From assembly GCF_030544485.1 (NCBI RefSeq), contig NZ_CP130610.1, positions 1,674,001-1,738,000 on the forward strand: 64,000 bases of DNA, in the 5' to 3' direction. The notes beneath the pieces were generated by a model. The model made no database searches and had not been told where the DNA came from. It saw only the letters and a program-made list of their open reading frames with translations. Within the stretch, counting starts at the first letter, position 1. Each line of letters starts with the position of its first letter. The position numbers and the translations under genes are program-made. Below are positions 46,905 to 55,346 of this stretch, piece after piece. The stretch is from Halomonas sp. HAL1 (GTDB taxonomy: Bacteria > Pseudomonadota > Gammaproteobacteria > Pseudomonadales > Halomonadaceae).

Positions 46905-46962
46905 GCTCAGATAATGTAAAGCTTCGTCTAAGGCGCTTGCTCTGCATTATCTGAGCATTTTT
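46905..46962 (+). terminator. Terminator after the esterase gene
   Basis: GCTCAGATAATG (46905-46916) pairs perfectly with CATTATCTGAGC (46945-46956); the 28-base loop holds a smaller AAGC/GCTT stem. It is followed by ATTTTTC. Confidence 0.8.
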
Positions 46963-47124
46963 CATTTGTCAGCACTTATAGTGTGAGGTCTACATTTTGC
47001 TCACACGTAACTATTCGTCCTTTCTCTTCCAACCGAGACATCCGTCTGAACGAATATGTAGTCGGTTCATGTTGCTGGATAAAAGGGCTTGGGAGAGAGG
47101 TCAGAGCGCTACTTCTCTTTTCTT

Positions 47125-47838
47125 TTACAATGACTTCATTACTCTGGCATATAGTGCGCAATCTTCGGTGTAGCACTCGCAGGCCGTCTCAATCAGGCCC
47201 GGTCGGTCAAGCACGACGATTGCGCCACGGTGATAACGAATTAAGCTACGGGCCTGAAGGGCGGACGCTGCCAGCGTAATCCCGGCACGCCGGACACCGA
47301 GCATCATGGCGAGAAACTCATGGGTCAGCTGCAATTGAGCAGAGTTAGCGCGATCCTCCGTCATCAGCAGCCAGCGGGCGAGCCGGGCTTCAATCTGATG
47401 AAAGTGGTTACAGGCCACTGATTTCGCTAGCTGATTCATCACCACATAGAGGTACTTATTTAACCGTTGATGCAGCACAGGGCCCTTCTCAAGTAGCCAC
47501 TGGAAGCGGGCAGCGCTGATACGCAAGGCGGTCCCCGAGCCCTGAACCAATGCAAGGAGGGGCGCCTCATTGATAGCTAGCACCAGCGAGGTGCCCAGCA
47601 TACCTTCTCGGCCTGCCATCGCGACTTCAAGCCGGATGCCACCATTGATGACTGCAGTGAGTGAATTAAAACTATCGATGGGGAAGTAAACGTGGGTGAT
47701 CGTATCGCCGGGCTGGAATAACACTTTGCCAAAGGCAAGTTCCACGGTTTCACAGTCAGCCATCAAGGCATACCGCTCAACGTCTGGTAGCGACGCAAGT
47801 AGCTGATTGGTGTTAGGAGTGTGCAAAAAATAAGACAT
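47125..47838 (-). CDS. Crp/Fnr-family transcriptional regulator (2 of 5)
   Basis: 237 residues with a cNMP-like sensor barrel (VYFPIDSFNSLTAVINGG, GREGMLGTSLVL) and a winged helix (LTHEFLAMMLGVRRAGITLAASAL). It belongs to a different subgroup from the regulators at 41448, 51775 and 58177: the recognition helix is GVRR-G-T, and a conserved Cys-Glu-Cys-Tyr occurs near the C-terminus. No Fnr cysteine cluster or clear cAMP-contact set. It lies 205 bases downstream of its nearest paralogue (48044) on the same strand. Confidence 0.85.
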   Translation of the reverse strand: MSYFLHTPNTNQLLASLPDVERYALMADCETVELAFGKVLFQPGDTITHVYFPIDSFNSLTAVINGGIRLEVAMAGREGMLGTSLVLAINEAPLLALVQGSGTALRISAARFQWLLEKGPVLHQRLNKYLYVVMNQLAKSVACNHFHQIEARLARWLLMTEDRANSAQLQLTHEFLAMMLGVRRAGITLAASALQARSLIRYHRGAIVVLDRPGLIETACECYTEDCALYARVMKSL

Positions 47839-48043
47839 GCGCCTCTCCGGTCATAAGAACCTGGCATCGGCACAATGAAGGTAATAATCATTTCAATGTC
47901 GGCTGCAAAACCATCATTAGAAAAACTTCTAACGTTAGTTTTACATAATAACATTGGATACTTCACGCGTCGGCTCGCTAGCGTACACAACGCGCTAATA
48001 CATTTTTGCGGTTAGACTTGTTGCCTTGATTTAGGGGCTTAAA

Positions 48044-48766
48044 TTACGTTGTTACGTTCTCGTGGCTCAGCAGGCGGTCGTACTCTTCCTTGACGACCGC
48101 ATAGCATTCACAGACACGCTCTTCTAGCCCAGCCCGGTCTATTACAGTGATACATCCACGACTATAGGAGATCAAACCGGATTTCTGAAGTTTACCCGCC
48201 GACTCAGACACCCCTTCGCGACGAACACCGAGCATATTGGAGATCAATTCCTGAGTCATGTTTAATGTCTTGCCAGGTAACCGATCAATGCTGAGCAGCA
48301 GCCAGCGACATAGCTGCTGATCGAGGCTGTGATGACGATTGCATACCGCCGTCTGTGCCATCTGCGTTAGCAAGGCTTGGGTGTAGCGCAGCAGCAACCG
48401 TTGCATCGGACCAGCGCGGTAGAATTCGTTTTTGAGCAAGTTACCCTTAAGACGATAAGCGTGCCCGGCACTCTGTACGACCGCTCGGTTGGGTGTAGTC
48501 TCACCGCCCATAAAGAGCGACACGCCTACAATGCCTTCATGGCCTACAACGGCAATCTCTGTTGAAGCACCGTTCTCCATTACATAAAGCAATGAAACAA
48601 TGGAATCAACCGGAAAGTAGACATGGCTCATCAGCTCTCCGGACTCCCCCAGCGATTGGCCCAATGTCAGCGTCACCTTTTCGAGATCAGGCAATAGGCG
48701 ATTCAGTTCTTCTTCCGGCAGTCGGCTAAGCAACGCGTTTTGTTGAAAATCACGCGGTTCAAGCAT
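48044..48766 (-). CDS. Crp/Fnr-family transcriptional regulator (3 of 5)
   Basis: 240 residues from ATG 48766, which has GAGAGGGG six bases upstream; an in-frame ATG at 48799 would cover that site. Sensor barrel HVYFPVDSIVSLLYVMENG and GHEGIVGVSLFMGG, winged helix MTQELISNMLGVRREGVSESAGKL, and the VCECYAVVKEEYDRLL end. Clear paralogue of the neighbour at 47125; the two may be a diverged tandem duplication. Ligand and targets unknown. Confidence 0.87.
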   Translation of the reverse strand: MLEPRDFQQNALLSRLPEEELNRLLPDLEKVTLTLGQSLGESGELMSHVYFPVDSIVSLLYVMENGASTEIAVVGHEGIVGVSLFMGGETTPNRAVVQSAGHAYRLKGNLLKNEFYRAGPMQRLLLRYTQALLTQMAQTAVCNRHHSLDQQLCRWLLLSIDRLPGKTLNMTQELISNMLGVRREGVSESAGKLQKSGLISYSRGCITVIDRAGLEERVCECYAVVKEEYDRLLSHENVTT

Positions 48767-49312
48767 TGAATACCCCTCTCTCATTATCTCAAGCGTCATG
48801 CAGTCTTGTTTAAACTAGCACTGGGGAGCATGTGTTATAGGTATTTTTATACGGTGATGTACGCCGATTCACATACACGTAGATAAGTATAGAATATCGG
48901 GAGCACAGGACTGTATGCTAACGCACATAAAGTTTTCGGACAGGTAGAGGAGCCGTCAGTGACCGCTGGAAAGCGTTCACGCTGGGTGAATTTCTCACGC
49001 TGTGTGCGCCAACGCATGGTTATGTGGTTATTTACCCGTTAGTTTCATTCTTAGAGCTTCGATGGATTTGCCTATACAACAGGTTGTTGCACTATGCGCT
49101 GCAAGGAGCAAGCGGCGCCGCTAACGTAAGATCTTCCAGTTCGACCTCGCAAGGAACGCGCCGCTACTCTTATTAAATCCTCTTGTTTTTTCTGAGTGTT
49201 ATATAGTTGCATTTTAAATTATGCGATACGTACGGTAGCGCGCAGAGCTGAAGCATGTGGCTCCCTTAATGTTGGTAAACGACGGTAATTTTCTCGAACC
49301 TGACACATATAT
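48767..49312. other. Intergenic; holds a second, broken copy of the MRCK element
   Basis: About 550 bases. At 49071-49127 GCCTA(T)ACAA...CTATGCGCTGCAAGGA repeats the start region of the tiny ORF at 45206; here the frame reads MRCKEQAAPLT and stops. No other gene, hairpin terminator or strong promoter recognised. Confidence 0.4.
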
Positions 49313-50612
49313 GTCTCATTGGGTCTTATGAGTTATGGTCGATCATTGGTGCGCTCAGCAAGCCTTTAGCTCAGGTCTTCAAGATTGTCGATGGGCAAAC
49401 ACTAAAGACGGCTAGCAGCCCGGCCCAACGAGCCATGGAAGAGAACCGCGCTGTCGGGCTCGCCATGGATTGCATTCTGATTCGCCAAGATGGTAGTCAG
49501 TTAGAGATAGAGGACTCAGCAGCGCCCATCCATGATCGTAATGGCGATCTCAGGGGGCGGTGATCGTGTTTCATGATGCCTGCCATTCGCCCACCCAATC
49601 GCTAAAGCTTGCCTATCTGGCGCAGCATGATTCACTCACTGGCTTGCCCAATCGCATCCTGCTTTTAGAAAGACTTTCCCGAGCCATCGGTTTGGCGAAG
49701 CGGCATCAGCATCAGGTCGCTCTGATATATCTAGACCTTGACGACTTCAAGCCCATCAACGACTCACTTTGCCATGCAGTAGGCGATTGTCTTTTAAAGT
49801 CAGTTGCTGTTCGCCTCAGCGACTGTATCCGCGACACAGACACGATATGCCGTCAGGGGGGCGACGAGTTCGTGGTGCTATTGAGTGAAATTGAAAAGCC
49901 TCAGGATGCAGTCAGAATTGCAGAGAAAATACTTGGCGCGTTAGCCGCGCCGCATCAAATCGGTAACCATGAGTTGCGTATTACCGCCAGTATCGGGATC
50001 AGCCTCTATCCCGACCACGGAACCAATGACCGTACGTTGCTCAATAATGCTGACACGGCCATGTATCAGGCGAAAAATAGCGGTTGTAACACCTACCAAC
50101 TGTTCAAGGCCGACATGAATGACACGAGAGACCAACGTACCCATATTGAGTCTCAACTTCATCAGGCCTTGAAGGAAGAGTCTCTCTTTCTAAATTTCCA
50201 ACCCAGGGTAGATGTAACTACCGGTGACAGGGTTAGTGCTGAAGCGCTGGTGCGCTGCTGCAATTCAACTGTTGGCAATATGGCACCCATGGCGTTTCTA
50301 CCTGTCGCGGAAACTAGCGGACTTATCGTTCCCATTGGTCACCGGGGGCTGCGTGAGGTCTGCCATCGTCTACAGGCGTGGCGAGCTGAAGGCGTCAATA
50401 TCGTGCCTATCGCGGTGAATATTTCCGCCATTGAACTGCGAGATAATACATTGCCCGTTCGAATTGCCGAGGTATTGGCCGAGACTGGGTTAGAAACACA
50501 CTTTTTAGAATTAGAGGTAACCGAAAGCAGTCTCTTGCATAATCAAAATGTAGGCCTGAAGGGGGGAGAAAAAGGAATTTCTTACAAGATATTGGTTAGG
50601 TCGCACTGCTGA
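49313..50612 (+). pseudogene. Decayed PAS-GGDEF-EAL (c-di-GMP) gene
   Basis: A PAS-like 3' part in one frame (FKIVDGQTLKTASSPAQRAM ... IEDSAAPIHDRNGDLRG, about 49380-49557) runs into a stop at CGGTGA; one G added to the five-G run at 49553-49557 would join it to AVIVFHDA and the next frame. That frame then encodes a GGDEF domain (QHDSLTGLPNRILL, RQGGDEFVVLLSE, intact) and the first half of an EAL domain (SAEALVRCCN, VNISAIELRD, ELEVTESSLLHNQ). EAL is cut off after about residue 340 of the open part, exactly where a dispersed repeat begins (50567), with 14 foreign residues before the stop. No start codon for the PAS part is seen. Confidence 0.8.
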
Positions 50613-50723
50613 AAGTAAAAATTAGCCATGAGAAAAATGTACTCCTCCAACCATAACCTTGATCAAGGTGTACATGGTTTCCTTTCATTCACATGCATCA
50701 CTATTGGGACGAATCCAGCGTTT
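50567..50723. repeat. Dispersed repeat copy A (partner at 58978-59133)
   Basis: About 157 bases closely matching 58978-59133 in the same orientation, starting AGAAAAAGG and including CGCACTGCTGAAAGTAAAAA and GGTGTACATGG. It starts at the breakpoint of the truncated EAL domain. Differences between copies keep one frame coherent, so it includes coding sequence. Confidence 0.8.
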
Positions 50724-50949
50724 ACGATTCATGGATTGCCAATCAATCGAGCAGAACTGTCGAGGCCTATTAGGATCCATTCATAGAGCCTGGTTCGAAG
50801 ATAATCCGCTGCCGAACAATGTGGACTTCCCTGAGCTAAAGGCATGGTATTAAAGGCTGCAAGAGGGCGAGGATGCAGCACGCACATTACAACTACACTC
50901 ACTTAAATACGTAAACGTTGAGCTGCACTTCGCATTTGCGCGCCGGTAA
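50659..50949 (+). pseudogene. Decayed ORF of unknown family inside and after repeat A
   Basis: One frame reads through KVYMVSFHSHASLLGRIQRL, then IHRAWFEDNPLPNNVDFPEL and KAWY, a TAA at 50851-50853, then RLQEGEDAARTLQLHSLKYV to a second stop at 50947. The text on both sides of the internal stop looks protein-like and shares the same frame, so a nonsense mutation is likely. The first third is shared with repeat B, where codon changes are conservative (I/V, K/Q, T/A) and an indel is three bases. Family not recognised. Confidence 0.5.
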
Positions 50950-51774
50950 TGGCGAACGTTATATCAGAATGGCCTGAACGTCCGTTTTGGGCGGATAACG
51001 AAGGCTCAGCCTAGGACGTCGTTTGTCCATAATGACGACCGCTCGCTTATGTGTTCTGTTGCCTGCACTGCAATGCAGCGAATACAGATGCAGTACAGAA
51101 ATGAGTAATCAGCCGTTAACAGCTGCCACTAGGCCACCAAATGAGAACGAAATGTTCTATCGGTAATGTGGGTATGAGACTGTGAAGGCGAATATTTCAT
51201 CAATCATGTTCTGTTAGGTCAGTAAAGTTTAAAGACATAAACCACGTAAGTAATTTTTGGTGTTGGGTTTTAACTTTAATTAAACTAATACCTTTTTATT
51301 AAATAAAAGCATTGCTTACTTAGTTAATATGTATCAATCTTGTGCTTTGACAGCAGACATCTGCTCGAAAACATTAACTCGCTCAGTATGGGCGGCCACA
51401 AGCCAGCACTGTCAGATAAATATATGCCCCTTAGATGGGGCGTTTTTATTTTTGGTGTTTGAGATCGCTTACACATACAGAAGGCAATGCCCAGCCTATA
51501 CCGGCAATAGTAGATATTACGATCACAAGGTGACGCCAGGAATGCCCATTTAGCATGACAATCGCCACACCCGCGGTTGGTATTTTAAAATGGAAGGGAG
51601 CTTAAAGCGTCAAGGGTGGGGCACTTTCCATAAAACGCTTTCCAGTAGCGATTTAAAATTAGCGCTATCTATTCTCCTCTCTGGAGTCCATCCTTGTTGT
51701 TGATATTTAATGTCGAAAGACGCGCAGGCAAAATGTTGCATTCGGCTTCATAGCTGCAAATTATGGAGCCCTCT
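50950..51774. other. Gene-poor AT-rich stretch with a lone terminator
   Basis: About 825 bases, with no convincing gene; a 74-codon frame at 51329-51553 is cut by the terminator hairpin and is not called. TTGACA (51347-51352) with a weak AACATT 17 bases on precedes the terminator at 51426 by about 75 bases, which leaves room for a small RNA. Confidence 0.35.
51426..51453 (+). terminator. Rho-independent terminator, possibly of a small RNA
   Basis: GCCCC (51426-51430) and GGGGC (51437-51441) with flanking T-G and A-T pairs enclose TTAGAT and are followed by GTTTTTATTTTT. No gene lies upstream on this strand for 470 bases. Confidence 0.65.
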
Positions 51775-52515
51775 ATGAAAACCATTCTCCTCACGCCTAA
51801 CCTCCTTATGACCCGTAAGTTAGAAAGTATCTTTCTTCTCACCGATAAGGAGAAAGAGGCAATAAGTAACTTACCGATTAAAACAATGGCCCTTCGTTCA
51901 GGACAAGACATATCAAAAGTAAGCGATCAGCCTACTAAATGCTGCCTTATTATTGAGGGGTTTACGTGTTCTTATAAGCTGACTGCTGAAGGAAAACGTC
52001 AAATAATGTCGCTTTTTATACCGGGCGATATCCCTGATTTGCAAAGCTTGCATTTGCCGTATTTGGATATGAATATTGCCTCGATTACTCCTTGCCTGCT
52101 TGGCTTTATTGAACACGATGATATGCACAACATCTGTGAGCATAATCCACGACTTTACGCCGCTTTCTGGCGTGAGACCTTGGTTTGCGCCTCTATCACA
52201 CGGGAGTGGCTGTTAAACACTGGGCAACGCCAAGGGTACAGTCGCATTGCCCACCTTCTCTGCGAGCTGATGGTACGACTTAAGGCGGTAGGGTTGGCTA
52301 AAGAGGCAACGTTCGTTATGCCCGTTACCCAGGCGGAGTTAGGGGATTCGACAGGCCTGACGCCTATCCATGTGAATAGAGTGCTCCAGGCGCTTCGTGC
52401 AGATGGGTTAATTCACAGTAATAAAAATCAGATAACCGTACCTGATTGGGAAAAGTTAAAGGAAGCGGGAGAGTTCGACTCTCTTTACCTGTACTTAGTG
52501 GAAGAACCACACTAG
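51775..52515 (+). CDS. Crp/Fnr-family transcriptional regulator (4 of 5)
   Basis: 246 residues from ATG 51775 (GGAG six bases upstream; an in-frame ATG at 51763 overlaps that site). Sensor barrel with IIEGFTCSYKLTAEGKRQIM and LFIPGDIPDL, helix REWLLNTGQRQGYSRIAHLL, and winged helix VTQAELGDSTGLTPIHVNRVLQALRADGLI. Very like the 58177 protein (TQAELSESMGLTQVHINRVLQKLRHEGL) and related to that at 41448. No Fnr cysteines. The gene is just upstream of the inactivated PAP2 copy. Confidence 0.87.
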   Translation: MKTILLTPNLLMTRKLESIFLLTDKEKEAISNLPIKTMALRSGQDISKVSDQPTKCCLIIEGFTCSYKLTAEGKRQIMSLFIPGDIPDLQSLHLPYLDMNIASITPCLLGFIEHDDMHNICEHNPRLYAAFWRETLVCASITREWLLNTGQRQGYSRIAHLLCELMVRLKAVGLAKEATFVMPVTQAELGDSTGLTPIHVNRVLQALRADGLIHSNKNQITVPDWEKLKEAGEFDSLYLYLVEEPH

Positions 52516-52607
52516 GCTCAGGGACTTATGCGCCGTCATGGCGAATCAGTTTTCATCGCTTCCAGACGGCAGGTCAACACCCATTAAGCTACCCATCTCC
52601 GCTTGAA

Positions 52608-53404
52608 CCACGTTATTCAGTGCCCAACCCGCTAACTTCTGTCTCTACCTGCCCACGTCGCTTCATCCAGCGCATCACGATCCAGCACAGCGCTGCCCAG
52701 CTTGCCCCAGCCGTCCAGCCGGCAAGCACATCGGTCGGTCAATGCACTCCGAGATAGACGCGGCTTATGCCTACCAGCAGGGTCAGTAATATCGCCAGAA
52801 TCAAAAGGTATGCCTTCAGCCTCAGCGCGGGCTGCACGCGGGTGAGTAGCGCGGCCAGGGTAAGGTAGGTCACGGCAGACATCATTGAGTGGCTGCTGGG
52901 AAAGCTCGCGGTGTAGACCATGGCTTCATGAGGCACGAGATCCGGGAGAGCGATCAAAACCCATCTTCATCACAGTGCTGAGTAGTAGGCCGCCGGGCAC
53001 CGCGATCGAGGCAAAGAGGGCCGCGCGGTAGCGTCTAGCGAGTAACAGGTAGTCCAGGGCACCCAGAGTGATAAGTAACAGCACGCCAACACCGCCAAGC
53101 GCGGCAAAATCCCGCCCCATTTCCTCGACCCAGCCTGGCCCGATCGGATCGCTAAGGTCGGCGGGATTGCGAAGGGCGAGCAGCAGACTCTCATCGACGC
53201 TCTGGGTGTCCCCCTCAGTGACTTCGTCGGCCAGCGCGACGAACCCCCAGATCCCACCGGAAAGTACCGCGACGCATAGCAGCATCGCTAGTTCGTAGCG
53301 GCCGAGCCGAGCCAGCAAGGAGAAGCTATGGTGTCCAGCTTGTCTAATTTTTTCATGGCGCTTCATTTGCAACTACTTTGCTTTGATAATTCACACGCAA
53401 CGTC
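52608..53404. repeat. Direct repeat copy 2 (PAP2 pseudogene), other copy at 40319-41117
   Basis: About 797 bases nearly identical to the first copy and in the same orientation; both ends of the similarity fall just outside the PAP2 gene. Copies are separated by about 11.5 kb. Confidence 0.9.
52613..53366 (-). pseudogene. Inactivated second copy of the PAP2 phosphatase gene
   Basis: Reads like the intact gene at 40324 up to MGFDRS, where a net loss of two bases (near 52943-52956) destroys the RPRP part of the first phosphatase motif and shifts frame. Downstream, SFPSSHS has Ser for the conserved Gly of PSGH, and a G-to-A change turns the Trp codon of HWPTD into TGA (near 52739), removing the last motif residue and tail. 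So three independent lesions hit the catalytic motifs. Confidence 0.92.
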
Positions 53405-53943
53405 GACTCCAGTCGAATGGGTTTTAAAGTGGCGACTGAGCCCAGGTATCCCATCAGAACTACCTGAAAGGCCGCTTTGACCGGATGCTACCATTGGTAA
53501 ATTATCACTTAGCATGGATGGTGACGAAGTAGTTAGCTGGGCTCAGCTCAATTATCGTTTTGTTCTGTGTACTGGCGCCTGAATGTCTGCGGTGCGTGTA
53601 GGTATATGCTCGCCTATGATAGCTGACCATGTGTTAATTTGAGCACGGTAAGTTTCAGTATTAGGCACTCATTCAACATCTTAAAGGCGCACCCGCCTTA
53701 GTCTGCCAGCGAGCGCCAGTGGAAAAGATAGAGATAGAAGAGGGCGATACTCAGCCGGGTCTTCGCTAAACAGGAGCCAGCTATTGGAGTCGAACCCACA
53801 CACGTATTCTTTGCCCACTTCAGGCTCTTTCACCTGAAAGCGTCTACTTGAAGAAGGTACCGCAGCAATAACGAAGATACCCGAGGGAGCCCAAATCAAC
53901 TGGAGAAACTCAGGCAATTAGCATTATCAGTCAGCGCGGAAAG
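53405..53943. other. Intergenic, one weak frame
   Basis: About 540 bases between the PAP2 pseudogene and the TnpB element. A 78-codon minus-strand frame (53917-53681, TTG start) reads FLQLIWAPSGIFVIAAVPSS and CGFDSNSWLLFSEDPAEYRP; it looks somewhat protein-like but has no ribosome site and no family, so it is only mentioned. Confidence 0.3.
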
Positions 53944-53964
53944 CCTCGTACTTTTAGTGCGAGG
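53944..53964 (-). terminator. Hairpin beside the left end of the TnpB element
   Basis: CCTCGTAC (53944-53951) and GTGCGAGG (53957-53964) form an 8-bp stem with one G-T pair around TTTTA. Reading minus-strand it is followed by CTTTCC. If the element starts at 53971, this hairpin is outside it and could be the former terminator of the EAL gene that now ends at 55323; alternatively it is part of the element's left end. Confidence 0.4.
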
Positions 53965-53970
53965 ATTGAT

Positions 53971-55326
53971 AGTGCGGCATCCGCTAAGACGCCTTGTGTC
54001 TTGCAGCCTTACAATATTTCGTTTAAATTGTAAGTTATGAAAACCGAACGCGCTTTCAGATACCGCTTTTACCCTACGCCCGAGCAGGCAACCTTGCTGG
54101 CACGGACGTTTGGGTGCGTGCGGTTTGTCTGGAACGCGGTGCTTCGCTATCGCACCGATGCGTTCTATCAGCGTCAGGAAAAGATCGGTTACAACGACGC
54201 AAGCGCGTTTTTAACGCAGTTGAAAAAGCAGCCTGACACCGCGTTCCTGGCCGAAGTCAGTTCGGTGCCGTTGCAACAATGTCTGCGACATCAGCAAATG
54301 GCGTTTAAGCATTTCTTTGCCAAGCGGGCACGCTATCCCAGCTTTAAATTCAAAAAGCATCGCCAGTCGGCCACCTTTGCCAGTTCGGCGTTTTCATACC
54401 GTGCCGGCCTGATCACGCTAGCCAAGTGCAGCGAACCGCTTAATATTCGCTGGAGCCGCGACTTGCCCACCCATCCGAGCAGTGTCACCGTCTCCAAAGA
54501 TGCAGCCGGGCGATATTTCATCAGCTGTCTGTGCACAGTGGAGACGGAAGCGTTTGATATAGTCCCGAAGATGGTGGGCATTGATCTTGGGCTGAAAGAT
54601 TTGTTCGTCACCAGTGACGGAAAGCGAGTTAATAATCCGCGCCATACGGCGCGCTATGCCCGCAAGCTGGCGCGGGCGCAGCGGCAATTGAGCCGAAAGC
54701 AAAAAGGCTCGAATAACCGTGCCAAGGCGCGGCTAAAGGTTGCTAAATGCCACGCTAAAATTGCCGATAGTCGGCTTGACCATCTCCATAAACTCACCCG
54801 CCAGATCGTCAACGAGAACCAAGTGATCGCGGCGGAGAGTTTGCAGGTTAAGAATATGGTCAAAAATCGGCCTCTATCCAAAGCCATTAGCGATGTCAGC
54901 TGGGGTGAGCTGGTGCGCCAGCTTGAGTACAAATCGGCTTGGGCGGGACGGCAGTTCGTCCAAATTGACCGCTGGTACCCCAGCAGCAAACGCTGTCATG
55001 GCTGTGGCTTTGTGATGGCATCACTACCACTGAATGTCCGTACCTGGGATTGCCCGGGCTGCGACACCCAAGGCATTGATCGTGACCTCAATGCCGCCCG
55101 CAACATCCTACAAGCAGGCACCGCGCTATTAGCCGGTGCCGAGAGTTAAAGTCAATACCGAAGGGCATTCGGGAATCTACGCCTGTGGAGTTTGTGTCAG
55201 ACCGGCAATGCCAAGGCATTGAAGGCGGCGAACAACGAAGCAGGAACCTGGGAGGTGACAACCAGGGAATCCCCTTCCTTTCCGCCGCAAGGCGGCAGCG
55301 CAAGTTGAGGGAGGAGAGGATGTCAA
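53971..55326 (+). mobile_element. IS200/IS605-type, TnpB-only element (IS1341-like)
   Basis: Contains tnpB and no tnpA. Right end at GAGGATGTCAA (to 55326), preceded by GGAACCTGGGAGGTGACAAC and GGAATCCCCTTCC, which is the usual right-end text of this group. The left end is less certain: TTGAT at 53966-53970, which equals the target motif of ISDra2, is followed by a small GCGG-CAT-CCGC hairpin (53974-53984); a second hairpin (CTTACAAT 54008-54015 with ATTGTAAG 54027-54034) sits right before the tnpB start. No terminal inverted repeats or target duplication, as expected. Confidence 0.65.
54037..55149 (+). CDS. tnpB: TnpB RNA-guided nuclease of an IS200/IS605 element
   Basis: 370 residues, full length. 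N-terminal helix-turn-helix/wedge start RAFRYRFYPTPEQATLLART; RuvC residues D183 (GIDLGLKDL), E267 (VIAAESLQVKNM) and D348/D350 (GIDRDLNAARN) are all present, as are the zinc-finger cysteines C320, C323, C339 and C342 (CHGCG, CPGCD). So it looks catalytically intact rather than a nuclease-dead TldR-type derivative. Family knowledge: TnpB uses a right-end RNA to cut element-free target sites and help element retention. No tnpA here, so movement would depend on TnpA in trans. Confidence 0.93.
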   Translation: MKTERAFRYRFYPTPEQATLLARTFGCVRFVWNAVLRYRTDAFYQRQEKIGYNDASAFLTQLKKQPDTAFLAEVSSVPLQQCLRHQQMAFKHFFAKRARYPSFKFKKHRQSATFASSAFSYRAGLITLAKCSEPLNIRWSRDLPTHPSSVTVSKDAAGRYFISCLCTVETEAFDIVPKMVGIDLGLKDLFVTSDGKRVNNPRHTARYARKLARAQRQLSRKQKGSNNRAKARLKVAKCHAKIADSRLDHLHKLTRQIVNENQVIAAESLQVKNMVKNRPLSKAISDVSWGELVRQLEYKSAWAGRQFVQIDRWYPSSKRCHGCGFVMASLPLNVRTWDCPGCDTQGIDRDLNAARNILQAGTALLAGAES

Positions 55327-55346
55327 TGAACTGTTCTGTTATGTAG
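55150..55346 (+). ncRNA. Predicted TnpB guide RNA (omega/reRNA) with guide
   Basis: The scaffold is expected from the 3' end of tnpB through the right end at 55326. Structured pieces seen: CCGCC-GCAA-GGCGG (55282-55295, a GNRA-type tetraloop hairpin), GGGAATCCCC, and AATGCCAAGGCATT. The guide would be the adjacent flank, TGAACTGTTCTGTTATGTAG (55327-55346), which is the antisense of the last codons of the EAL gene. Boundaries are inferred from the family, not seen. Confidence 0.5.

Noticed and set aside
47125..48766. Tandem Crp/Fnr genes considered as true Fnr or Crp
   Set aside because: No N-terminal cysteine cluster for Fnr and no clear cAMP-contact set; kept as unspecified family members.
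51329..51553. 74-codon plus-strand frame
   Set aside because: A rho-independent terminator hairpin lies inside it.
53681..53917. 78-codon minus-strand frame before the TnpB element
   Set aside because: Starts with TTG right after a stop, no ribosome site, no recognisable domain; listed only in the intergenic note.
54037..55149. TnpB considered as a nuclease-dead TldR-type repressor
   Set aside because: All three RuvC acidic residues and the four zinc cysteines are present, so an active nuclease is more likely.
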